Origin: SZUA-117 sp964630795
GTDB taxonomy: Bacteria > Pseudomonadota > Gammaproteobacteria > Steroidobacterales > Woeseiaceae
Length of the DNA stretch: 12,094 nucleotides
Direction of reading: 5' to 3'
Assembly (NCBI GenBank): GCA_964630795.1
Contig: CAZVWF010000073.1
Coordinates: 1 to 12,094 of the forward strand
Shown here: one piece after another, positions 1 through 6,884 of the stretch
How positions within the stretch are numbered: the stretch's first letter is position 1
Layout of the letters: each line of letters opens with the position of its first letter
Translations under genes and position numbers: made by a program
The notes under the pieces: model-generated
Told to the model about the DNA's origin: nothing
What the model saw: the letters and a program-made list of their open reading frames with translations, nothing else
Databases searched by the model: none

Positions 1-404
1 TCTTCGGCGGTGTATGGCTCGAAATCAGCAGGCAGGGTGTCGGCGTTGAATTGGGTGAACACCCAGTTCAGCACGGCAGCAAGGCGCGCGTCGCTCAGAT
101 TTGCCTGGGATACGCCGGGTACTCGAACGATGTACTCACGGCCCTCCGGCGACTCGATCAAAGGCACGAGCGTCTTCAGGCTCGGAATTTGTGCATCCGG
201 AACCGGGTCCCCCGTGTGCAGGTGGCAGCCGCGGCAATAAAGCAGGTAATCGGTATGCGGGTCAGCATTAGCCGGGATGACTGCAGTGAGCAGGAACAGC
301 GACAGTAGAGACGGCCGAAACGACAGCTTGTCCCTTAGAAAGCCAAGTGAGCGCGAGGCGAGGTACGCAATTCCGACGCCGATAGGCGTTGCGCAACGCT
401 GCAT
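1..404 (-). CDS. Secreted c-type cytochrome, last visible gene of the amine dehydrogenase operon (partial, 3' end off the window)
   Basis: This is an open minus-strand frame starting at ATG 404-402, running off the window with 134 codons visible. The N-terminal 48 residues hold a long leader with a hydrophobic core (FRPSLLSLFLLTAVIPANA) and a plausible cleavage after ANA. The haem motif CRGCH follows at residues 57-61. After it comes a helix-rich tail (residues about 100-125) of the kind seen in small monohaem cytochromes. Only one CxxCH is visible. The gene begins 31 bases after the small-subunit stop, so it is probably co-transcribed. The likely role, by inference, is electron acceptor of the periplasmic TTQ dehydrogenase. 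MauG, a dihaem protein for TTQ synthesis, often lies near this position, but the short spacing from haem motif to C-terminal-type helix argues against it. No Met haem ligand can be assigned in the visible part. The true C-terminus is unknown. Confidence 0.8.
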   Translation of the reverse strand, partial: MQRCATPIGVGIAYLASRSLGFLRDKLSFRPSLLSLFLLTAVIPANADPHTDYLLYCRGCHLHTGDPVPDAQIPSLKTLVPLIESPEGREYIVRVPGVSQANLSDARLAAVLNWVFTQFNADTLPADFEPYTAE

Positions 405-435
405 GGCGCCAGCTGGCTTTCTCAGGAGCAAACTG

Positions 436-978
436 TCAGTCGCCTCCGGCGGCTTCGCCAAGCACTACGGCGACGGTGCAATGATAGGTACGTGTTTCCG
501 TACCGAAACACCAGAGAATGCTGCCGCTGTTTGACGGGAAATAAACCGGGCGATCGCGTTCGGTGTTGTGGCAGCCGCAGCGCTGGCAAACGCTCTTGCC
601 GCAGCAGTCGTTGTAGGAGATCAGGTAGTCACGAGCGTCGGCCGGATTGTGGCAGGTGCCAACCCACGTAATCGGGGAGGGCTGGGAACCCGGCGGGCAG
701 GTCGTGATTGTACCGCCGCAGCAGGTGCAGAGCGTTCCGCCCAATGCACAGTAACGCCAGTATTCACAGCTCTGGTCGTCGCCGATTTCCTGGACGGACT
801 CCTGGGCGAAGGAACGTGCGACTGGTAGCAGGGGTAAAGTTGCTGCACCGGCAAGCATCGCGCCGAGTCGTGACAGGAAGTTGCGCCGCGAGACCATGCG
901 CGCGAGTCTGAGCGTTTGCTCCTTCGCGGTGTGATCAATCCAGTAATAGGTTTTATCGACGATGTTTTTAGTATTCAT
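436..978 (-). CDS. aauA: Amine dehydrogenase small (light) subunit, TTQ-bearing, AADH/MADH family
   Basis: 180 residues; the small catalytic subunit of a periplasmic quinoprotein amine dehydrogenase (primary amine to aldehyde plus ammonia). A long leader carries the twin-arginine motif SRRNFLSRLG (residues 30-39) and a hydrophobic stretch ending near SFA (56-58), so export is by Tat, as known for this family. The mature part is packed with 14 cysteines (first at 71). The two tryptophans that crosslink into tryptophan tryptophylquinone are visible as W105 (PITWVGTC) and W156 (SILWCFG), and the catalytic-base Asp as D124 (SYNDCCGKS). The doublet CTCCGG (84-89) and the extra Cys131 match aromatic amine dehydrogenase rather than methylamine dehydrogenase, which has CDCSGG there. 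Substrate is not determined. The ATG overlaps the mauD stop (ATGA), indicating translational coupling. The equivalent methylamine gene is mauA. Confidence 0.95.
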   Translation of the reverse strand: MNTKNIVDKTYYWIDHTAKEQTLRLARMVSRRNFLSRLGAMLAGAATLPLLPVARSFAQESVQEIGDDQSCEYWRYCALGGTLCTCCGGTITTCPPGSQPSPITWVGTCHNPADARDYLISYNDCCGKSVCQRCGCHNTERDRPVYFPSNSGSILWCFGTETRTYHCTVAVVLGEAAGGD

Positions 979-1610
979 GAAGCTTTTTCCTTCACTGAAC
1001 GTTCGTGGTCCTGTTGGGCTTGCCCAACGTATTCCTGCAGTGTCGCGATGCCGGTATCCATCGCTTCAATGAGGCTTTCCATATGCTCGCGCGTATTGAC
1101 GAGTCCCTTGCTCTGCAGCGTGCCGTCAGCGCCGATCAACGCGGCAAAGGGCAGCTTGCTGACTTCAAAATTCATACCCAGCTTTTCGGACAGCACATAC
1201 GGATATCGGTCGAGATCCAGGTCTTTTGCGTAGGCCTGGTGCTGTTCGAGTTTGTCGCCATCGCTTGCGAAGACGAGATTGAGCCTGTTCTTCTCTGCCG
1301 ATGCCAGCGACTTGGCGGTCGGCACCAGCGACTTGCACACCGGGCAGGTCGGCGAGATAAACATCACCAGCGTATTCATTCCATCAGGGTTCGGACCACC
1401 AACAGAAACGGCATGTCCATTAATGTCTGCGATCGACATCGCTTCGGTCAGTTCGCCGACCTTGGGTCCGCTGGTAGGCATTAATGCGCCAGCCGGTGCA
1501 ACCCGTTCGTGCAGGACGCCAACTTGCCGCGCAAGTGCCAGTACGATGAGCGCCAGGGTAATGACGACGATCCAGAGGATTACATTGGAAACAACGACAG
1601 CATCAGCCAT
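975..1610 (-). CDS. mauD: MauD, thioredoxin-like amine dehydrogenase maturation protein
   Basis: 211 residues. MauD is needed for formation of the many disulfides in the TTQ small subunit. One N-terminal membrane anchor (residues 8-27, ILWIVVITLALIVLALA) is followed by a periplasmic thioredoxin-like domain with the redox motif CPVC at 89-92 (FISPTCPVCKSL) and a cis-Pro region KLPFAALIG. Start choice: an upstream ATG at 1724 is in frame, but it would overlap mauE by about 120 bases and add an Arg-rich non-membrane leader. The ATG at 1610 has a strong GGAGG exactly 7 bases upstream (1618-1622) and begins just before the membrane segment. It overlaps the mauE stop by 8 bases and its own stop overlaps the small-subunit start by 4. 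The order mauE-mauD-small subunit is the standard one for this family. Confidence 0.94.
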   Translation of the reverse strand: MADAVVVSNVILWIVVITLALIVLALARQVGVLHERVAPAGALMPTSGPKVGELTEAMSIADINGHAVSVGGPNPDGMNTLVMFISPTCPVCKSLVPTAKSLASAEKNRLNLVFASDGDKLEQHQAYAKDLDLDRYPYVLSEKLGMNFEVSKLPFAALIGADGTLQSKGLVNTREHMESLIEAMDTGIATLQEYVGQAQQDHERSVKEKAS

Positions 1611-2157
1611 TGCCTTTCCTCCAGGTGTTGATCGCCGCCCGGTTTGAGAGAAGCTGATTCGCCGCGCCGAAAAGCAGCGCCGTCGCCAGCAACGCAGCGA
1701 CGAGGGTAACGTAATCGCCAACACCCAGCGCCCGTTCGCTCACTGGCAACGTCGTCGCCAGCGCAGCAATGATCAAAACGAGATTGCGGACAACGAGACC
1801 GCCGGACAGGTATTGCTCGTTATCGGACTGGCCGCCAAATCCGCAACCACAGTCGAAGTGCACCCGGCCACGGAAGAGGTTGATCGAAATTGCCGAAGCA
1901 TAGAGTCCAAGCAATGCTGCCGACGTTATGGCCGTCATGCCGCCCTGGTACCAGCCGAACAGCCACGCACCGCCGAGCATGAATTCGACGAACGGAACGA
2001 TTCGTGAGGCAGGTGAAACCAATGCCTCCGGCAGGACCTGGTACTCGAGCAGCGTGACCCTGAACTGCGCAGCTTCGACTAACTTGTGATAGCCGGCCAG
2101 CAGAAACATCAGCCCGAGGCCGATCGAAATCGTTTTGACAATGAGTGGGTCGAGCAT
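1603..2157 (-). CDS. mauE: MauE, integral membrane amine dehydrogenase maturation protein
   Basis: 184 residues from ATG 2157; a TTG one codon upstream (2160) is an alternative. The sequence is a membrane protein with about five hydrophobic segments (roughly 5-25, 52-69, 75-95, 121-138, 148-168), related to the DoxX-like/MauE family. The loop after the third segment holds the conserved dicysteine FDCGCG (Cys103, Cys105). In MauE this is thought to pass electrons with MauD for disulfide formation in the small subunit. The gene starts 13 bases after the large-subunit stop and ends inside the mauD start region. No clear Shine-Dalgarno sequence is seen, so translation is probably coupled to the preceding gene. 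Confidence 0.93.
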   Translation of the reverse strand: MLDPLIVKTISIGLGLMFLLAGYHKLVEAAQFRVTLLEYQVLPEALVSPASRIVPFVEFMLGGAWLFGWYQGGMTAITSAALLGLYASAISINLFRGRVHFDCGCGFGGQSDNEQYLSGGLVVRNLVLIIAALATTLPVSERALGVGDYVTLVAALLATALLFGAANQLLSNRAAINTWRKGNG

Positions 2158-2170
2158 CAACGACTATCGC

Positions 2171-3274
2171 TTATAGGTCGACGTACATGTCCGCAGGCGG
2201 CAGCACAATCGTGCGCTCGTGCGTAAACTTCAATGCGTCGTATACCTGCGTGCCACCTTCTTCCTCACCGATGATGAGCAGGGGTTCGTCTTCCTGGGTT
2301 ACCAGCAAATGCGCAACCGGGCTTTCAAATTCGATGCGCCCGATACGCAGGCCTGTGGCCATGTTGAACACCCAGACTTCGGTGCCCGGTGCATGATGGC
2401 TGTACCGCTCACCCTGGTGCATCGTGACATAGAGCAATTCGAGTCCTTTGTGAACTGATGCGAGCTCACCACCGCCCGGCCACCAGCCGTCAGCGGCATC
2501 GTCTTGAGACACAATGTCGAACGCACGGCTGGTCGACACCGAGTTACCGGTGGTCGTGACGTTGAAGCCTTTGCCACCATGCGTAAACAGGAACCAGCCG
2601 TCGGCGGTTCTTTGTGGGCGGTCGTAAATCGGGTCTTCGGTCAGTTCGAAGAACTTGTCGCTCCGTACGCGATTGCTTTCCTGGCCGTTTTCATCCAGGT
2701 CAATCATCATCAACGTGCCGTCGCCGCAGATGGTCAGGAAGTCATTGTTCTCAACCGGCAAGACCAGCGAGCAACCGGGCGTTGAAATCTCGCCGACAAA
2801 CTCACGATCCTGCACGTCAATAATGGATATGGATTGCGCCGGTGTTAGGTTATTGATGCCGAGATGGCGACCATCGCTCATCATCCCCGTATACGCGCGA
2901 TAACCCAGCAACGTCGTCTTCGGTGGAATCTCGATCTCGGCGACCGGCGATAGATTCTCGAAATCGTGCACGATCAGTCGATCCGTTCTTTCACCCCAGG
3001 TGCCACGAGACCAGAATACAGACGGCGAGTAAAACTCCTTGCGTTCCATGCTCGCACGCACGCCGGGTGACTGGTTGGCAATTGAGATCAGCCCCTGCAT
3101 TTCGCCGGTGGTTGCGTCAAATACATAGCCTGCATTGCCGGCGTGGGCGACAAACCAGTTGGGACCTGGGTCCGACATCGTTTCGTTCGGTCCGATGGTT
3201 TGCGGCTGGATCTGTGCATGCGCAGCCGGTAGGGCTAACGTCAGGCATAGCAGGGTTTTCGTGATGACACGCAT
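2171..3274 (-). CDS. aauB: Amine dehydrogenase large (heavy) subunit, beta-propeller, AADH-like
   Basis: 367 residues. Residues 1-20 form a Sec signal peptide ending in AAHA, consistent with the known Sec export of the large subunit while the small one uses Tat. The mature chain shows repeated propeller-blade strands ending in motifs such as VFDATTG, IIDVQD, MIDLDEN and WVFNMATG, fitting the seven-bladed propeller of the methylamine/aromatic amine dehydrogenase heavy chain. The pair Cys168 (TPGCSL) and Cys183 (FLTICGDG), then the segment from EDPIYDRP, match the aromatic amine dehydrogenase heavy chain as I remember it, which has TICGDG where methylamine dehydrogenase has a different sequence. 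Start: an in-frame upstream start at 3337 precedes the signal peptide by 21 residues; ATG 3274 has GGAGG at 3285-3289, 10 bases upstream, and gives a clean signal peptide. First gene of the operon; no mauF-like gene is upstream. Substrate unknown. Confidence 0.94.
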   Translation of the reverse strand: MRVITKTLLCLTLALPAAHAQIQPQTIGPNETMSDPGPNWFVAHAGNAGYVFDATTGEMQGLISIANQSPGVRASMERKEFYSPSVFWSRGTWGERTDRLIVHDFENLSPVAEIEIPPKTTLLGYRAYTGMMSDGRHLGINNLTPAQSISIIDVQDREFVGEISTPGCSLVLPVENNDFLTICGDGTLMMIDLDENGQESNRVRSDKFFELTEDPIYDRPQRTADGWFLFTHGGKGFNVTTTGNSVSTSRAFDIVSQDDAADGWWPGGGELASVHKGLELLYVTMHQGERYSHHAPGTEVWVFNMATGLRIGRIEFESPVAHLLVTQEDEPLLIIGEEEGGTQVYDALKFTHERTIVLPPADMYVDL

Positions 3275-3301
3275 TATTATTAATCCTCCGTTGCCGGTGA
3301 A

Positions 3302-3317
3302 TGACAAGGTCCTGTCA
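3302..3317. promoter_or_regulatory. Inverted repeat upstream of the amine dehydrogenase operon
   Basis: TGACA and TGTCA arms of 5 bases flank a 6-base centre (3302-3317). It lies 28 bases upstream of the large-subunit ATG and directly abuts a second inverted repeat. It may be an operator half of a repressor or activator site, or a leader hairpin. The function is inference only. Confidence 0.35.
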
Positions 3318-3348
3318 CCTGCGCCGGAGTCTAGCATGTTGGCGCAGG
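3318..3348. promoter_or_regulatory. 8-bp perfect inverted repeat in the divergent intergenic region, possible operator
   Basis: Perfect arms CCTGCGCC (3318-3325) and GGCGCAGG (3341-3348) are separated by 15 bases, giving about two helical turns between arm centres. The spacer, read on the minus strand, contains TGCTAGACT, which resembles an extended -10 element for the amine dehydrogenase operon. The site sits between divergent genes 3274 (minus) and 3392 (plus). A dimeric regulator could bind here. No recognisable -35 was found for either direction. Confidence 0.4.
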
Positions 3349-3391
3349 GGAGGTATGTATTGACGCTGCGTCAGCTGGCAGAATCCGGTCC

Positions 3392-3712
3392 ATGAGCAAG
3401 GCACGGAAAATCAGTGCAGTATTGTTTGCTGTGGCAGTACTGCTGGTCCTCTTTGAAGTCAGTGTTTTGCCGCCCACAACCCGTGGGGTCGTTGATCCCG
3501 CCGTGGAAGCCCGGTATGCGGCTTGCTACCAGGAAAAAGATGATGGAATTCACGACACGGCATTTGGCACGATCGACAATCCGGATGTGCAAAAGGAATT
3601 CATCATATCCAGCCGGGCGCGTGCAGCAGCGGAATGCCGGGCGCTGTTCCCCGAATCAATCACGACGGTTGAGGAGCCTGGCGGGATCAGCCTGAGGCCA
3701 CGCTTCTGGTAG
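3392..3712 (+). CDS. Small single-pass membrane or secreted protein of unknown function
   Basis: 106 residues; I do not recognise a family. A basic N-terminus (KARK) precedes one hydrophobic segment (about 9-27), which may be an uncleaved anchor or a signal peptide. The remainder is hydrophilic, with two cysteines (45 and 82) that could form a disulfide in the periplasm, and a Pro/Arg-rich end (LRPRFW). It is divergent from the amine dehydrogenase operon with 117 bases between the two start codons. Its stop codon is immediately next to the stop of the convergent DAO-like gene, with no spacer. Shine-Dalgarno support for ATG 3392 is weak. Good composition and a coherent hydrophobic segment suggest a real gene, but this is less certain than its neighbours. 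Confidence 0.65.
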   Translation: MSKARKISAVLFAVAVLLVLFEVSVLPPTTRGVVDPAVEARYAACYQEKDDGIHDTAFGTIDNPDVQKEFIISSRARAAAECRALFPESITTVEEPGGISLRPRFW

Positions 3713-4855
3713 TCAGCTCGGCAACCCGGAAAAAATTTTCTGGTGCTCGCGAATGATGCGGGCGGTTTCTTCCGGTTCCGGCTGCGTCGACCAGTCGCCC
3801 GGTTTGAAGGTGCCACCGAGTAGCAATACATCCGATCGCGAGAACATGTACAGATTGCTCGTGCCGCCACCGATCGTCAGGTAATCGATATCCGGATCAG
3901 GCGGGAAGAATACGAGCTGGCCTTTCGCCGGAATCATTTCCTCGTCACCGAATAATTGCCGGGCGCCCATGCCAGTGCAATTGAATAGCACGGGTTCACC
4001 CAGGGTCAGCAGTTCTTCCTTGTCCGCAAAACGACGGATCACGATTTTTCCGCCGGCATGATAGAAGTCCTCGGTTACCCTGCGCAGGAACGTGCCGGGT
4101 TCGACCATCATCGTCATCGCGATCCGGCAGTAGTCCGTCGGAAATGGATGCTCGCCGGGACCGAGAGTATCTTCGTAGGGATAAAGATCGGCAAACATAC
4201 CGCTGAATTCGTCGCGACCGGAATTATTGGTGGGTCGGTAGAGTTCCATCCAGCGAATGCCGTAGTCGGCGCCGCCGAGATTGGTATGCGCGTGGTGCGA
4301 AACCCGGCCGGCAAAGCGAAGTTGCGACTTGAAGGCATCTGATGAGATATCGGGGTCGTGGGCGCTCGCCGGCCCCCATTCACCGCCGGCGACATTTGAC
4401 GTGGTATGTCGTGGCATGTCCCGCGTGTAGATCGTAACCTTCCAGCCTGCATCCTGCAGCAGTCGCGCGCTGGTCAATCCCATTACGCCAGCGCCGATTA
4501 CGGCGGCCTCGCGATGCTCCATGCCGAGGGTCTCGCGAACCGCCAGCGCTGATGAGCCCCAGCACAAGGTAATGCCTGAGCCGCCATGGCCGTAATTGTG
4601 TACGATGACTTTCTCGCCCAGCTTTTCGCTGCGTACGACAAATCCGGCCGGGCGATAGGGGCGGTGTCCGACCACTTCACGAATGACGTTTTCGTGGTTG
4701 ATCCGGGGCGCATACATCGGGTTGCGCGAGTGCGGTCTCCTGAAACCGGCTCCGCTGGACGGCATTGAGGCACAACCAGCGACCGAAGCGGCGAGGGCGC
4801 CTGCTCCCATGGTTTTCAGCAGGTCACGGCGTAAGTTTTGATTGTTAGCAGTCAT
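3713..4855 (-). CDS. Tat-exported lipoprotein, DAO-family FAD oxidoreductase with apparently permuted domain order
   Basis: 380 residues. The leader has a twin arginine (LRRDLLKTMG, 8-17), a hydrophobic core and a lipobox VAGC with Cys28, so it is probably a Tat lipoprotein held at a membrane. The FAD-binding Rossmann motif VIGAGVMGL lies at 119-127, unusually far in. It is followed by NVAGGEWGP (154-162), FNCTGMGA (291-298) and LLLGGTFKPGDW (344-355), all in the order of D-amino-acid oxidase. However, the elements that normally end a DAO, the Arg-containing VVGHRPYRP (61-69) and VHNYGHGGSGITLCWG (85-100), precede the Rossmann motif, and the chain stops soon after the LGGTF strand. This suggests oxidative deamination of an amine or amino acid at the periplasmic face; the substrate is unknown. 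Start: ATG 4855 has GGGGGAG 8 bases upstream; an earlier in-frame start at 4930 lacks this. Divergent from the SpdH-like gene. Confidence 0.9.
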   Translation of the reverse strand: MTANNQNLRRDLLKTMGAGALAASVAGCASMPSSGAGFRRPHSRNPMYAPRINHENVIREVVGHRPYRPAGFVVRSEKLGEKVIVHNYGHGGSGITLCWGSSALAVRETLGMEHREAAVIGAGVMGLTSARLLQDAGWKVTIYTRDMPRHTTSNVAGGEWGPASAHDPDISSDAFKSQLRFAGRVSHHAHTNLGGADYGIRWMELYRPTNNSGRDEFSGMFADLYPYEDTLGPGEHPFPTDYCRIAMTMMVEPGTFLRRVTEDFYHAGGKIVIRRFADKEELLTLGEPVLFNCTGMGARQLFGDEEMIPAKGQLVFFPPDPDIDYLTIGGGTSNLYMFSRSDVLLLGGTFKPGDWSTQPEPEETARIIREHQKIFSGLPS

Positions 4856-4953
4856 CGATTCGGCTCCCCCGAACAAACCGGACCCGGAGAAGCCTAGTTG
4901 GCTTTCTGGTGAATGACAATTAAAGTGCATTGAACCGGAAAGGGGGTGTTTCG
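4856..4953. promoter_or_regulatory. Divergent promoter region of the two flavoprotein genes, with a small inverted repeat
   Basis: The 98 bases separate the two divergent start codons. AAGCC (4890-4894) and GGCTT (4900-4904) form a 5-base inverted repeat with a 5-base centre. A plausible but weak plus-strand promoter is TTGGCT (4898-4903) with TAAAGT 17 bases later (4921-4926). GGGGG at 4942-4946 is the ribosome site for ATG 4954, and the GGGGGAG complement near 4864-4870 serves the opposite gene. A shared control region is a reasonable inference. Confidence 0.4.
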
Positions 4954-6798
4954 ATGAGCGATAAAGTATCCCGTCGCGATTTTCTGAATGGCACGCAGGT
5001 GGCGATCGGCGCCTCTCTGCTGAGTCCGTGGACCGAGGTGTTCGGTGCTGATAGCGCGAAGTTTGCGCTGGGTGCGGATTACTATCCTCCGTCGAAAACC
5101 GGACTGCGGGGCAGTCATGACGGTTCCTGGGAAACGATGCATGCTCGCGTCAGCGGCGCGTCCTGGCCTGTTGGTTCGCCAGAGGAAGAGGTCGATCTCG
5201 TGGTCGTTGGTGGCGGCATCAGCGGACTGGCCGCCGCGCATTACTACCGGGAAGATAATCCCGGTGCACGTATTCTTATTCTCGACAATCACGATGACTT
5301 CGGTGGACACGCAAAGCGGAATGAGTGGCAGGTCAACGGAGAAACACGCATCGGTTACGGTGGCACGGAAACTATCGACACGCCCTCGTCATATGCGGAT
5401 GTTTCGAAAGACCTGTTCAAGGAGATTGGCGTAGAGCTCGACAAGTTTTATGACTACTTTGATCAGACGCTCTACGATTCGCTCGACCTGGATTACGCCA
5501 TCGCCTACGACAGCAAGACCTACGGCAAACGCAAACTGGTGCGTGGCTACGGCAGCCGTCCATGGGAGGAGTTCGCTGCTGAAACGCCGATGAGCGACAA
5601 GGCGAAGGCGGACCTGGTGCGTGCTTTCACGGCTGAGGTCGACTACCTGCCGGGAATGACCCGCGACGAGAAGATCGCGCTGCTGAGCCGTATCAGCTAT
5701 CGCACCTACCTCCGCGATTACGTGAAAGTCGATGAGCAGGTGCTTGAGATGTACCAGCGCTGGGGTATGAGCTACTGGTGCGTCGGCATGGATGAGGTGC
5801 CGGCCATCTATATCCTGGGATACGGGGACGGTGGCGGTCTGCCGGGGCTGGAGTACACGGTGAAACGCGAAGGTGGTCGTGGGAGTGAGCCCTATATTCA
5901 TCATTTCCCCGACGGCAATGCGACCGTGGCGAGGCTCCTGGTCAGGAAACTGATTCCGGACGCGTTACCCGGCGACACGATGGAGGACAGTGTCACCGCG
6001 CGGCTCGATTACTCGCTGATTGACCGGGATGGGGCGAAGGTCCGGATTCGTCTCAACAGTACGGTCGTTAACGCACAACACACGGGAAATTCGCAGGCGG
6101 TCGACGTGACCTACGTTCACGCAGGCGACGCGCACACGGTTCGTGCACGCCACTGCATCATGGCCTGCTACAACAGCGCTATCCCTTATATATGTTCCGA
6201 GTTGCCGGAAGAGCAAAAGGCCGGGCTTGCCTACAACGTCAAGATTCCACTGACCTACACCAAGGTGATGGTGCCGAACTGGCGCTGGTTTGCCGATCTC
6301 GGAATTCGATTCGTTTTCTATACCAACGACTTTTTCAAGCAGGTCGAGCTCGACTACCCGGTGACGATGGGCGATTACAACTTCAGCACCTCGCCCGATG
6401 GGCCCATGGTCCTGCACATGTGTTACGTGCCTTACTTCGATGACATCCAGGGCCCGGAACAGTGGCGTGCGGGCAGGCGGCGTTTGCTGGAGACGCCATT
6501 CTCAACCTTCGAGCATCACGTCAAAGACCAGCTGGACCAGGCGCTGTCGGGAGCGGGTTTCGATGCGGACCGGGACATCAGCGGTATCACGGTGAATCGA
6601 TGGGCGCACGGCTACGCTTATAGCCCGAACCTGTTATGGGAGCCGAAGTACGCCAGTGAATCGGATAAGCCGTGGGTGAAAGGTCGCCGCCCCCATGGTC
6701 GCATCACGATCGCCAATTCGGATGCAGGTGCTTCTGCCAATACGAATTCGGCCATCATCCATGGCTATCGTGCCGTTCGAGAAGCGCTGGACGACTGA
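4954..6798 (+). CDS. Tat-exported FAD oxidoreductase, spermidine/polyamine dehydrogenase (SpdH)-like
   Basis: 614 residues. Twin-arginine leader SRRDFLNG (6-13) with a short hydrophobic region to about residue 31. The signature near the mature N-terminus, ADYYPPSKTGLRGSHDGSWE (41-60), then the FAD Rossmann motif VVVGGGISGLAAAHYY (83-98), and a C-terminal FAD segment (IANSDAGASANTNSAI) match the family of periplasmic spermidine dehydrogenases, about 620 residues long, as I remember them. Those enzymes oxidise polyamines and pass electrons to the respiratory chain, and the known one carries haem in addition to FAD; I cannot assign a haem ligand here. Start: ATG 4954 is preceded by GGGGG and directly precedes the Tat motif; a TTG at 4930 in the same frame is less likely. 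No cytochrome or small partner subunit gene follows. Substrate assignment is inference; another amine or alcohol is possible. Confidence 0.85.
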   Translation: MSDKVSRRDFLNGTQVAIGASLLSPWTEVFGADSAKFALGADYYPPSKTGLRGSHDGSWETMHARVSGASWPVGSPEEEVDLVVVGGGISGLAAAHYYREDNPGARILILDNHDDFGGHAKRNEWQVNGETRIGYGGTETIDTPSSYADVSKDLFKEIGVELDKFYDYFDQTLYDSLDLDYAIAYDSKTYGKRKLVRGYGSRPWEEFAAETPMSDKAKADLVRAFTAEVDYLPGMTRDEKIALLSRISYRTYLRDYVKVDEQVLEMYQRWGMSYWCVGMDEVPAIYILGYGDGGGLPGLEYTVKREGGRGSEPYIHHFPDGNATVARLLVRKLIPDALPGDTMEDSVTARLDYSLIDRDGAKVRIRLNSTVVNAQHTGNSQAVDVTYVHAGDAHTVRARHCIMACYNSAIPYICSELPEEQKAGLAYNVKIPLTYTKVMVPNWRWFADLGIRFVFYTNDFFKQVELDYPVTMGDYNFSTSPDGPMVLHMCYVPYFDDIQGPEQWRAGRRRLLETPFSTFEHHVKDQLDQALSGAGFDADRDISGITVNRWAHGYAYSPNLLWEPKYASESDKPWVKGRRPHGRITIANSDAGASANTNSAIIHGYRAVREALDD

Positions 6799-6884
6799 CG
6801 CATCGAACCATGGGGCCGGAGCCAGGAGCACGACTATCCCGTTACCGGCAGCATGATAGCCGCATCCACCCCTGACAATCAGTG

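Noticed and set aside
1..404. Calling the partial cytochrome MauG
   Set aside because: Only one haem motif is visible and the region after it resembles a small monohaem cytochrome; a dihaem peroxidase-like protein cannot be supported from the visible 134 residues.
1611..1724. N-terminal extension of MauD to ATG 1724
   Set aside because: It overlaps mauE heavily, is Arg-rich and lies upstream of a near-perfect ribosome site and a membrane anchor beginning right after ATG 1610.
5389..6417. Two minus-strand open frames inside the SpdH-like gene
   Set aside because: Both are antisense to a continuous 614-residue flavoprotein with clear motifs; His/Val-rich translations are typical shadows.
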